Shown here piece by piece: positions 1 through 6,207 of a stretch of 7,008 bases of DNA. The DNA is taken from the NCBI GenBank assembly GCA_017647065.1, contig JAGCLI010000169.1, positions 1-7,008 of the forward strand, given 5' to 3'. Origin of the DNA: Bacteroidales bacterium. GTDB lineage: Bacteria; Bacteroidota; Bacteroidia; Bacteroidales; P3. The notes beneath the pieces are model-generated. The model was not told the DNA's origin, made no database searches, and was given only the letters and a program-made list of their open reading frames with translations. The stretch's first letter is position 1, and each line of letters opens with the position of its first letter. The position numbers and the translations under genes are program-made.

Positions 1-2
1 GG

Positions 3-33
3 CAAAAATATAATAATTCTTTATTATAGCAAA
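3..33 (-). promoter_or_regulatory. Bacteroidota-type promoter facing out of the left edge
   Basis: On the minus strand TTTG (33-30) and TATTTTTG (10-3, matching TAnnTTTG) are separated by exactly 19 bases, the usual arrangement of Bacteroidota -33 and -7 elements; two C follow the -7 box. Transcription would start just beyond base 1 and run leftwards. It suggests a separately transcribed minus-strand gene immediately outside the window. The region is AT-rich, so a chance match is possible, but both boxes and the spacing agree. Confidence 0.5.
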
Positions 34-39
34 ATTTTT

Positions 40-61
40 TTTGGTTCTTATTTGGTTCTTT
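40..61. repeat. 11-base tandem direct repeat (TTTGGTTCTTW)
   Basis: TTTGGTTCTTA at 40-50 is followed immediately by TTTGGTTCTTT at 51-61, ten of eleven bases identical. It lies just upstream of the left-edge promoter in the minus-strand sense. It may be simple slippage or a pair of protein-binding sites; nothing more can be said. Confidence 0.6.
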
Positions 62-106
62 TCGGCTTTGGATTTTAGAACAATACTTTAGGTGGTAAAA
101 ATCTTT

Positions 107-208
107 ATTTTGCGAAAATTTCATTTTGCGAAAAAAAGTAGTTCCTTGACCAAAATTGAGCGAAATCAATGGTAATTTTTCAAAAAATCGGACTTTATTT
201 TACGAAAA
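107..208. repeat. Three copies of near-palindromic ATTTTRCGAAAA
   Basis: ATTTTGCGAAAA occurs at 107-118 and 123-134, and ATTTTACGAAAA at 197-208. The first and third share a longer match, including the preceding CTTT. The TTTT and AAAA arms form an inverted repeat around a three-base centre. The first two copies are 16 bases apart and the third 74 further on. They could be operator-like sites or part of a degenerate intergenic repeat. Confidence 0.5.
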
Positions 209-221
209 GCTCGTTTAGAAT

Positions 222-276
222 TTTCTAAATCAGGGATAGAAATTTCTAAATCAAGGATAGAAAAAATTAAATCAAG
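222..276. repeat. 21-bp tandem repeat with inverted ends
   Basis: Two adjacent 21-base units (222-242 and 243-263) differ at a single base (G233 versus A254). A third, decayed partial unit at 264-276 keeps TAAATCAAG. Each unit begins TTTCTA and ends TAGAAA, so each can pair with itself end to end. A further inverted repeat, TTTAGAA (214-220) and TTCTAAA (223-229), overlaps the first unit. Confidence 0.7.
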
Positions 277-329
277 TTTTTTTTTGAAAAAATCAATGAA
301 AAAATTGAAAAAAACAGCGAAAAATTTGG

Positions 330-388
330 CAAAATCAAAGACTTTTTTGGCAAAATTTGGGTTTAAAATTATTAAGTCTTTGATTTTG
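330..388. terminator. Perfect 15-bp inverted repeat, possible terminator behind the PAP2 operon
   Basis: CAAAATCAAAGACTT at 330-344 and AAGTCTTTGATTTTG at 374-388 are exact reverse complements around a 29-base loop. In the minus-strand transcript the stem lies about 115 bases past the PAP2 stop and is followed by A/T-rich sequence with T runs, as expected for a weak intrinsic terminator. The low GC content of the stem and the long loop argue against efficient termination; it may instead be a mobile-repeat remnant or an mRNA 3'-end stabiliser. Confidence 0.4.
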
Positions 389-477
389 TGGTTTTTAGTT
401 AAGGGCTTATTTTTTCAAAATTTGCAATCGGAAATCTTTTGTTTGAAAATATCGCAAGCATTTGGGCTTAACTCTTG

Positions 478-497
478 GAGAAAGTTTTTTATTTCTC
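478..497. repeat. Small hairpin just behind the PAP2 stop
   Basis: GAGAAA (478-483) and TTTCTC (492-497) are perfect inverted arms around an eight-base loop, only seven bases beyond the PAP2 stop in the minus-strand sense. No T run follows on that strand, so it does not look like a standard terminator. It could protect the mRNA end or be chance. Confidence 0.3.
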
Positions 498-503
498 TTT
501 TCA

Positions 504-1097
504 TTAAAGGTTAAGGGTTGTTGGAAAGCGTTTTTTCAATTTGCTATATAGCAAATAAATCAGCCAACCTAAGACTACGCCTAACAATCCTCCACAAAGG
601 ACATCGCCGGGGTAGTGAACGCCGCAATATATTCTTGAATAGGCAGTGAGAAACGCCCAAAGAATTAACAAAATCCAAGTCTTTGTTTTGCGAGAGAGTA
701 ATCCGAAAACGGTTGCTATGCAAAAGGCATTTGTAGAGTGAGAAGAAACAAAGCCATATAAGCCTCCCTTGCTTGTATAGACTAATTGAAAGTCTTTAAG
801 CTTTACAAGAAAAACTTCTTCAAGTGCATGCGAGGGACGAAGTCTTTCAAAAACGTCTTTGAATCCAACGACCGACACTCTATCTCCTAAAAGAAAACAA
901 AGTCCTATTAGCAAAAGGACAATCCACCAATGTTGTTTGAAATTCTTGTAGGCAAAGCAAACGAAAATGCTTGCTACCACAAGAGCAAAGAAAAGATGTG
1001 AAGAAATAACGGCAAAGAACCAATCAAAAAAATCGTTCCTTGCCGCATTTATCAAATAAAACGCTTGTGTATCTAAGTCGTTTAGGTATTCTATCAT
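504..1097 (-). CDS. PAP2-family membrane phosphatase
   Basis: An integral membrane phosphatase of the PAP2 (type 2 phosphatidic acid phosphatase) superfamily, 197 aa. Likely substrates are undecaprenyl diphosphate or a phospholipid phosphate, but sequence alone does not decide. All three catalytic motifs are present: KX6RP (Lys80, Arg87, Pro88), VSSH at 117-120 in place of the textbook PSGH (His120 kept), and SRX5HX3D (Ser154, Arg155, His161, Asp165). The VSSH form is common in Bacteroidota members as I recall them. Hydrophobic segments lie at about 24-50, 56-71, 120-135, 140-153 and 166-185, fitting a five- or six-helix inner-membrane protein with its active site at the outer face. Its ATG overlaps the obg TGA (ATGA), indicating translational coupling. 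It is the last gene of the run; the sequence behind it is non-coding. Confidence 0.9.
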   Translation of the reverse strand: MIEYLNDLDTQAFYLINAARNDFFDWFFAVISSHLFFALVVASIFVCFAYKNFKQHWWIVLLLIGLCFLLGDRVSVVGFKDVFERLRPSHALEEVFLVKLKDFQLVYTSKGGLYGFVSSHSTNAFCIATVFGLLSRKTKTWILLILWAFLTAYSRIYCGVHYPGDVLCGGLLGVVLGWLIYLLYSKLKKRFPTTLNL

Positions 1098-2083
1098 TTA
1101 TTTAAGACTCTCCAAAGTATGTCTTTGAGTTGTGGAATATTCTCTCCTGTTACCGAAGAGATGAAAATACTTTCTACGTTTTCAGGAAGAAGTTTTTTCA
1201 TCTCATTTTTCATTTGTTCATCAAGCATATCACACTTTGTAATTGCCAATACTCTATCTTTATCAAGGAGTTCAGGGTTGTAACGTTCAAGTTCTGAAAG
1301 CAAGATGTTGTATTCTTTCTTTATGTCATCGCAATCGCAAGGTATCATAAACAAAAGGGCTGCGTTTCTTTCAATATGACGCAAGAATCTATGTCCTAAA
1401 CCTTTTCCTTCTGAGGCTCCTTCAATTATTCCGGGAATATCTGCCATTACAAAACTCTTATCATCTCGATAAGACACCATTCCAAGATTTGGAACCAATG
1501 TTGTGAAAGGATAATCTGCTATTTCGGGTTTTGCAGCCGATACAACGCTTAACAAAGTGCTTTTACCTGCATTAGGAAATCCTACTAATCCTACGTCTGC
1601 AAGTATCTTTAATTCTATTATTTTCCAGACTTCAAGTCCGTCTTCGCCGGGTTGTGCATAGCGAGGTGTACGATTTGTAGGGGATTTAAAGTGATCGTTT
1701 CCTAATCCGCCTCTTCCTCCTTTTGCAATTATGACTTGTTGTCCGTCTTCAACGATTTCGCATTCGATTTCTTTGGTTTCAAAGTCTTTGCAAACTGTTC
1801 CTAACGGCACATCAACAATAACGTCTTTTCCATTCTTACCATGAAGACGGTTTTCGCCACCATTTCCTCCTGCTTCTGCAATTAGGTGCTTAGTATATTT
1901 GAGGTGAAGAAGAGTCCAATACTGTTTGTTTCCTCTTAGTATGATATGTCCACCTCTTCCGCCGTCTCCTCCATCGGGGCCGCCTTTTGCATCGCCCTTT
2001 GTCCTAAGAAGGTGTGCCGAGCCTGCACCTCCCTTTCCAGAGCGACAACAAACCTTTACGTAATCTACAAAATTAGATGCCAC
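1094..2083 (-). CDS. obg: Obg family GTPase
   Basis: Obg is an essential GTPase that binds the large ribosomal subunit late in assembly and responds to GTP and (p)ppGpp levels. The glycine-rich Obg domain fills about 1-158 ([37 protein letters not shown]). The G domain follows: G1 GFPNAGKST 168-176, switch DYPFTTL 190-196, G3 DIPG 215-218, G4 TKCD 282-285 and G5 SSVTG 309-313. At 329 aa it stops right after the G domain; Bacteroides homologues as I recall them are near 385 aa with a further C-terminal stretch. The start is GTG (2083-2081), followed by ASNFVDYVK, which matches the family N-terminus. An in-frame TAA lies five codons upstream and the next Met is residue 202, so GTG is the only sensible start. 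It sits four bases after adk and overlaps the PAP2 gene by ATGA. Confidence 0.96.
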   Translation of the reverse strand: MASNFVDYVKVCCRSGKGGAGSAHLLRTKGDAKGGPDGGDGGRGGHIILRGNKQYWTLLHLKYTKHLIAEAGGNGGENRLHGKNGKDVIVDVPLGTVCKDFETKEIECEIVEDGQQVIIAKGGRGGLGNDHFKSPTNRTPRYAQPGEDGLEVWKIIELKILADVGLVGFPNAGKSTLLSVVSAAKPEIADYPFTTLVPNLGMVSYRDDKSFVMADIPGIIEGASEGKGLGHRFLRHIERNAALLFMIPCDCDDIKKEYNILLSELERYNPELLDKDRVLAITKCDMLDEQMKNEMKKLLPENVESIFISSVTGENIPQLKDILWRVLNK

Positions 2084-2087
2084 TTCT

Positions 2088-3248
2088 TTAAGATTTTAAT
2101 GCTTTATCAACAGTGTCGCAAACGTTTTCAAATACTACTTCAACATCTTCATCACCGTTTACGCTGTAATATTTATTTTTGTTTGTATAATACTCTCTTA
2201 CTTTATTAGCACAGTTTTCGTATGTTTCTAATCTATGAATTATTGTGTCTGTGTCTAAGTCGTATATGCGTTTATCATCGGTTTTACTTCTTGTAACTAA
2301 ACGTTTAACGCATTGAATAGGGTTTGATTTTATTTCTACAACACATGTAACCGATGAATGTATTCTATCTAAGATTCCATCTAAGATATATGCTTGTACG
2401 TATGTAGAAGGGAAGCCTTTAAATACGAATCCTTTTGCGTTTGGATTGTCTTTTATTTTCTTTTCAATCAATCGTATCGCTACCTCATCAGGAACATTAT
2501 CTCCTTGTTCGATATATGGCAAACAAATCTTACCTAATTCGGTGTTTTGTTTGATTTCTTCTCTTATCATTGCACCTGTTGAGATGTAAACCAAAGAATA
2601 TTTTGCTGCAATGCGTTTTGCTTGTGTTCCTCTGCCCGATCCTGGCATTCCATAAAGAACAATATTTCTGTAAGCAGTCTCTAAGGTTTCTTCTATCTTG
2701 TTTGTAAGACGTGAAAAGACTTCTTCCATTGTTCCAACGCCGTTTATTGGGTAGTAAATGCCTTTTTCTTTGTAGAAATCAGCAACAGGTTGAGTTTTTT
2801 CATCGTATTCTTTGAAGCGGTTTTTGATTACCTCTTCGTTATCATCTGCTCTACCCTCGATTGCTGCACGTTTAAGCATTCTTTCAATCAATTCTTCTCT
2901 TGGAACTTCCAAACTAAGCATACAAAGAAGTCTTCTATTCATTCTATGAAGCAATCCTTCCAAAATATAGGCTTGAACAACTGTACGAGGAAAGCCATCG
3001 AAAAGTATTCCACCGTGATCTTCTTTCTCAATTATCTTTTCAATGATTTGAACGATTAACTCATCGCTTACTAATCCTCCTTTATTGATAATATCCTTTG
3101 CTTGCAATCCTAATTCGCTTCCTGCTGCAATCTCTTTTCTTAAAATATCTCCCGTAGAGATATAAGTAAGGTCATATTTCTTTACTAATTCTTTTGATTG
3201 AGTTCCTTTTCCTGCACCAGGAGCTCCAAATAATGCTATATTTAACAT
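2088..3248 (-). CDS. adk: Adenylate kinase, tandem two-domain form with degenerate second domain
   Basis: Adenylate kinase catalyses ATP + AMP = 2 ADP in the cytoplasm and is normally about 190 aa in Bacteroidales; this protein is 386 aa. Residues 1-190 are a complete short-lid adenylate kinase: P-loop GAPGAGKGT 8-16 (Lys14), STGD 31-34, Arg37, FDGFPRT 83-89 (Asp84, Arg88), Gln92, Arg123, GRADD 132-136, Arg144. Residues about 193-386 repeat the fold: GMPGSGRGT 200-208, STGA 223-226, Arg229, FKGFPST 276-282, Gln285, Arg316, Arg339. Here Lys14 has become Arg206, Asp34 Ala226, Asp84 Lys277 and Arg88 Ser281, so phosphotransfer by this half is doubtful. The shared VQAYIL(E/D)G(L/I)L stretch argues for internal duplication. 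No stop or frameshift separates the halves. It is preceded in frame by hpt, and obg starts four bases after its stop. Confidence 0.93.
   Translation of the reverse strand: MLNIALFGAPGAGKGTQSKELVKKYDLTYISTGDILRKEIAAGSELGLQAKDIINKGGLVSDELIVQIIEKIIEKEDHGGILFDGFPRTVVQAYILEGLLHRMNRRLLCMLSLEVPREELIERMLKRAAIEGRADDNEEVIKNRFKEYDEKTQPVADFYKEKGIYYPINGVGTMEEVFSRLTNKIEETLETAYRNIVLYGMPGSGRGTQAKRIAAKYSLVYISTGAMIREEIKQNTELGKICLPYIEQGDNVPDEVAIRLIEKKIKDNPNAKGFVFKGFPSTYVQAYILDGILDRIHSSVTCVVEIKSNPIQCVKRLVTRSKTDDKRIYDLDTDTIIHRLETYENCANKVREYYTNKNKYYSVNGDEDVEVVFENVCDTVDKALKS
2091..2672 (-). other. Second, pseudoenzyme-like adenylate kinase domain of adk
   Basis: This is the C-terminal half of the adk product, residues about 193-386. 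It keeps the overall order of adenylate kinase motifs, several lid arginines (316, 320, 339), STG, VPDE and the VQAYIL helix. It replaces the P-loop Lys with Arg, the STGD Asp with Ala, and both charged residues of DGFPR (now KGFPS). The lid is two residues longer than in the first half and lacks the GRADD motif. The frame is intact and the hydrophobic pattern is well kept, so this reads as a maintained domain rather than decaying sequence. A role in regulation, dimer-like packing or nucleotide sensing is inference only. Confidence 0.8.
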
Positions 3249-3251
3249 AAT

Positions 3252-3794
3252 CTATAAGTTTTTTCTTTGATATACTCCACTGAGATTTCGTCCTTTATCG
3301 TTAAAGTCTAATCCGTAACCAACAATAAAGTCATTCTCAATAGATTTCCCTATATATTTTATATTATAATTTCCTTTAAAATTACCAGGTTTAAAAAACA
3401 ATGTGCAAACTTCAAGACTTGAAACCTTTTCTTGTTGTAAGTATTCAAGAAGTTTTTGCATTGTTAGTCCCGAATCAACAATATCTTCTATTATTACCAC
3501 GTCTTTTCCCTCTAAAACCTTGGAAGGCAGTCCAGAAATTTGAACTTGATTTGTGCTTTGCATTCCTTGATAAGAGGAGACTTTGATAAAATATGTCTCA
3601 CAAGGGAAAGAAAATTGACGAAGCAAGTCTGAAGCAAAAACAAATGCACCATTTAAGACTATTACAAAGACAAGATTTTTGTCTTTGTAGTCTTTCTTGA
3701 TTTGTTTTGCACAACTCTCCACTATTTCTTTTAGTTGGCTTGAATCAATTATCTTTTCAAAAACTATATTCTCTATTTCCACTTGATTTAACAT
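3252..3794 (-). CDS. hpt: Hypoxanthine phosphoribosyltransferase
   Basis: This cytoplasmic purine-salvage enzyme joins hypoxanthine (and usually guanine) to PRPP, giving IMP or GMP plus pyrophosphate. At 180 residues it has the normal family length. The PRPP-binding signature VVIIEDIVDSGLT is at 99-111 with the acidic pair Glu103-Asp104. The LNGA pyrophosphate loop is at 47-50 and the flexible-loop SSYQG at 73-77. The purine-contacting Lys135 is in LFFKPG, and the base-stacking stretch DFIVGYGLDFNDKGRNL spans 155-171 with Asp163 and Arg169. The ATG start sits just behind a -7 promoter box, so it is first in its operon. Its stop TAG is followed by ATT and then the adk ATG in the same reading frame. 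The choice between hypoxanthine and guanine preference cannot be read from sequence. Confidence 0.95.
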   Translation of the reverse strand: MLNQVEIENIVFEKIIDSSQLKEIVESCAKQIKKDYKDKNLVFVIVLNGAFVFASDLLRQFSFPCETYFIKVSSYQGMQSTNQVQISGLPSKVLEGKDVVIIEDIVDSGLTMQKLLEYLQQEKVSSLEVCTLFFKPGNFKGNYNIKYIGKSIENDFIVGYGLDFNDKGRNLSGVYQRKNL

Positions 3795-3799
3795 AGGTG

Positions 3800-3807
3800 C
3801 AAAGGTA
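3800..3807 (-). promoter_or_regulatory. Bacteroidota -7 promoter box upstream of hpt
   Basis: On the minus strand the 34-base gap between the AsmA-like stop and the hpt ATG contains TACCTTTG, a full match to the Bacteroidota primary-sigma -7 consensus TAnnTTTG, followed by C. Only five bases (GCACCT minus overlap) lie between the box region and the hpt start, so transcription would begin at or a few bases before the ATG, implying a leaderless or nearly leaderless mRNA. The expected -33 TTTG is not seen at the usual distance; the region instead reads GTTTTT. This would give hpt-adk-obg-PAP2 its own promoter, although no terminator is visible behind the AsmA-like gene and read-through is likely. 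Confidence 0.6.
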
Positions 3808-3828
3808 AAACTTTTTTGTATAAAAACG

Positions 3829-6207
3829 CTACCATTCTATAATAAAATCACTATCTTCAAATTGCTTTTCTTCTTCCTTAGGTTGTTTTTCTTCTTCCCA
3901 CTCAATAATAAATTCTCCCTTTTCTTGCTTTTCCCATTCTTGCTTATCCTTTTTTGCTTCTTCAAGATTAAGTTTAAAATCTCTATCAATAGATTTTATA
4001 ATTTCACTTTTATCTTGATTAACTTTTTCTTTTACCTTTTTCATATCACTTTGTAGGTTGAATTTAAACTTAGGATCGTTTATTAATCCTTCAACCTTAA
4101 CAAATACTTTGGTATTTCTCAAAAGGTTAATCGCAAATTGATAGTCTATTTTATTATCTAAACCATGTTTTCCAAAGCATTCAAAATCGACAATATTGGT
4201 TTTGATTTTTATAGGTTCAAAGTTCAATGAAGAATTATTGAGTTGCAGTGAAGATTCTATATTTTCAAATCTCACATCTTTCAAGGCCTCTTCTTCTACA
4301 AAGAGCGAGAGTTTTTTCATTAAAGAAAAGTCTTTCAATCGACCTTTTGAAATAGAGTAATTTATGTTAAAGGAAGATTTATCACTCAAAAAGTTAAAAT
4401 CTTTATCAAAATAAAGATTCAAAACTCCATTTGCCGATAAAGTCCCTTCTAAATTCTTATCGGTGATTACGTTTTGAGAAAAGTTCTTTAAGGTTGTAAA
4501 AGTTTGTTTTATATTTATATTTTTTACTTGACAACTTGCGTTCAAGACGTTTTCCTTTTCTCCAAAAATGAGTTTACAATCTTTTGTGCTAACTCCCCCT
4601 TGAAAAACATCAAACTTCAAATCATTTGTTGAAACTACATTATTAGAATACTCCAATTTTCCTTTTATGTTTTGAAGCACTAAATCGTTAAATTTATAGC
4701 GATTTAAATCAACATCAGCCTTTATTTTCTTATCCTGAATAACCGCAGAGGCTTTTAATCGCTCCGAATTAAACAAAGCAGAGAGTTGTTCTATTAGTAT
4801 TTTCTTTGTGTCAAAGGTTATATCACAAGACATATTATCTACAACTACTAAGGGTAATCTCAAATCCTTAAAACCAAAATTTTTAATCTTTGCTTTACCA
4901 GAACAAATCAAAGAATTAAAATCTTGAATCTTTGTTTTAATTTTCAAATTCGCTGAAATATTTCCTTTAAGCACTTGAAGGCTGTCTTGCTTCAAAAAAG
5001 GCTTAATATCTTCGAGCATTAGGTTGGTTTTAACCTCTGCATCAATCTTTATATCCGAAAAATCGCTAACAAGTAAACGCCCTTCAAAAAATCCATTGTT
5101 TAGTTTAAGAGAGAAATTATCTATTTTGAGTTGTGAGGTCTTTGAGTTACGATTTTCTCCATTTGAATAACTACCTTTTAGGGTAATGTTTTGACAATTT
5201 ACATTAAGTTTTTTATTTCTTAATCCACCTTTTACTATATCAAAATTAGCATTTATTTCGGGCAAAGTCGATTTTGAAAGTTCTCCCTTTAAGGTTAGCG
5301 AGAAATTAACTAAGCCTTCGCTTTGAAAACCCTTTAATATGTCTTGACTATTAAGAGCAAAAATTGAGACAACCTCTTTTAAATCTATTTGTTTGCCAAG
5401 AAGGGTAAGGTCAATCATTGATTGATTATTGTAGGAGTAGGCTCCCGCTAAATCAAAAAGCATTTCATTCAAATAAACCTCTGCCTTCTTAATGCTAAGC
5501 AAAGCTTTTTCCGTATTGTTGTAAGCCTCAATATCGCAAATTAGGGATTGAGGATTGCTAATCTTTAATTCATCAAACGCAAAGGCTTCAAGAATTAAGT
5601 CTGCCTTTAAATCTAAATCTTGAAACTTTGACGAAAAATCTCCTTTTGCCGAAACCTCATCGGCTCTCGCTTTTAAAAACAACCGAGATATATCGTTGCG
5701 AAAACTAAACTCTATATCCTTAAACTCAACCGAATTAAGAGCAAAAGCAAAATCGGAATCGGTGGATTTTTTCTCGCTTTGTTTCCAAAAAACATAGTTA
5801 CTTTCTCCCTGAGAGTTGATTCTAAGATTGACTTGTCCGTTTTCTACAAAAATTTTCTTTGCTATGTAGTGTCCCGAAAGAATATCAAAGAGGTTAAACC
5901 TAACTCCTAATTCTTTAACTGCTACGAATTTGTCTTGTTTCAAAGAATCCAAGACATCATTTATCACAACATCGGAAAAAACAACCGAAACCATAGGAAA
6001 GGACGAAAAAAACTCTACATCTATCTCCTTTACCATAACCTCGGTTAGTAAGGATTTATTTATTTCCTTTATTGCAACTTGCTTAATCTTTTCTTGATTA
6101 GCCCAAACAAAAACAAAGGCTGATAGAAAACACAAAACGAGCAAAAGTATTATTAGTAATAATATCCTTTTTACTCGTTTTGTTAGTTGAAAATGAGGTA
6201 TTCTCAT
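3829..6207 (-). CDS. AsmA-like envelope protein
   Basis: A 792-residue AsmA/TamB-like protein. This superfamily forms long beta-rich bridges in the periplasm and is linked to outer-membrane assembly and phospholipid transport. A short basic stretch (KRVKR, about 10-14) precedes one membrane segment at about 15-36 (LLLIILLLVLCFLSAFVFVW), so the protein should be anchored in the inner membrane with its bulk in the periplasm. The opening after the anchor (NQEKIKQVAIKEINKSL, then SSFPMVSVVFSDV) is characteristic of Bacteroidota AsmA-like proteins. The middle is a long alternation of short beta-like segments with many Asn, Asp, Lys and Ser residues and few Cys. The last 70 or so residues are helical and rich in Lys and Glu, and carry FIIEW twice (766-770 and 788-792). 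The ATG follows the rluB stop directly, with no recognisable ribosome binding site. The exact substrate cannot be told from sequence. Confidence 0.85.
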   Translation of the reverse strand: MRIPHFQLTKRVKRILLLIILLLVLCFLSAFVFVWANQEKIKQVAIKEINKSLLTEVMVKEIDVEFFSSFPMVSVVFSDVVINDVLDSLKQDKFVAVKELGVRFNLFDILSGHYIAKKIFVENGQVNLRINSQGESNYVFWKQSEKKSTDSDFAFALNSVEFKDIEFSFRNDISRLFLKARADEVSAKGDFSSKFQDLDLKADLILEAFAFDELKISNPQSLICDIEAYNNTEKALLSIKKAEVYLNEMLFDLAGAYSYNNQSMIDLTLLGKQIDLKEVVSIFALNSQDILKGFQSEGLVNFSLTLKGELSKSTLPEINANFDIVKGGLRNKKLNVNCQNITLKGSYSNGENRNSKTSQLKIDNFSLKLNNGFFEGRLLVSDFSDIKIDAEVKTNLMLEDIKPFLKQDSLQVLKGNISANLKIKTKIQDFNSLICSGKAKIKNFGFKDLRLPLVVVDNMSCDITFDTKKILIEQLSALFNSERLKASAVIQDKKIKADVDLNRYKFNDLVLQNIKGKLEYSNNVVSTNDLKFDVFQGGVSTKDCKLIFGEKENVLNASCQVKNINIKQTFTTLKNFSQNVITDKNLEGTLSANGVLNLYFDKDFNFLSDKSSFNINYSISKGRLKDFSLMKKLSLFVEEEALKDVRFENIESSLQLNNSSLNFEPIKIKTNIVDFECFGKHGLDNKIDYQFAINLLRNTKVFVKVEGLINDPKFKFNLQSDMKKVKEKVNQDKSEIIKSIDRDFKLNLEEAKKDKQEWEKQEKGEFIIEWEEEKQPKEEEKQFEDSDFIIEW

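Larger units (their letters stand above)
1..503. other. AT-rich, repeat-laden intergenic region
   Basis: No convincing gene is seen in these 503 bases downstream of the PAP2 stop. The sequence is dominated by A and T runs (for example nine T at 277-285) and by recurring words such as GCGAAA, TTTGGCAAAAT and AAATCAA. It holds an outward promoter-like site at the left edge, an 11-base direct repeat, three ATTTTRCGAAAA copies, a 21-bp tandem repeat and a long inverted repeat, each listed separately. A 76-codon plus-strand frame at 284-514 is Lys- and Phe-rich, runs across the inverted repeat and into the PAP2 3' end, and is probably chance. Confidence 0.7.

Noticed and set aside
222..276. CRISPR array
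   Set aside because: The units are directly adjacent with no spacers and only about 2.6 copies, so this is a short tandem repeat.
284..514. 76-codon plus-strand frame, Lys- and Phe-rich (MKKSMKKLKK...)
   Set aside because: Its composition follows from poly-A and poly-T runs, it spans the inverted repeat at 330-388, it ends inside the PAP2 gene on the other strand, and no promoter or family resemblance is seen. A basic peptide with a hydrophobic middle is possible but unsupported.
1946..2209. 87-codon plus-strand frame across the obg-adk junction
   Set aside because: It lies antisense to two well-supported genes and has no recognisable product; it is a shadow frame.
2790..3059. 89-codon plus-strand frame inside adk
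   Set aside because: It is antisense to the intact first adenylate kinase domain; its Phe-rich translation reflects the opposite strand's codons.
2088..3248. Double adk as an assembly artefact or two genes with a missed stop
   Set aside because: The two halves differ strongly in DNA and protein, so they are not a duplicated read, and the linker at residues 188-194 is continuous with no stop or frame change.
3252..3254. TAG as a reassigned sense codon, since three genes end in TAG
   Set aside because: Each TAG falls at the normal end of its family or immediately before the next gene's start, so TAG behaves as an ordinary stop.
3862..4056. 64-codon Phe/Leu-rich plus-strand frame resembling a membrane peptide
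   Set aside because: It is the reverse complement of the Lys/Glu-rich tail of the AsmA-like protein, which forces Phe and Leu codons on the other strand.
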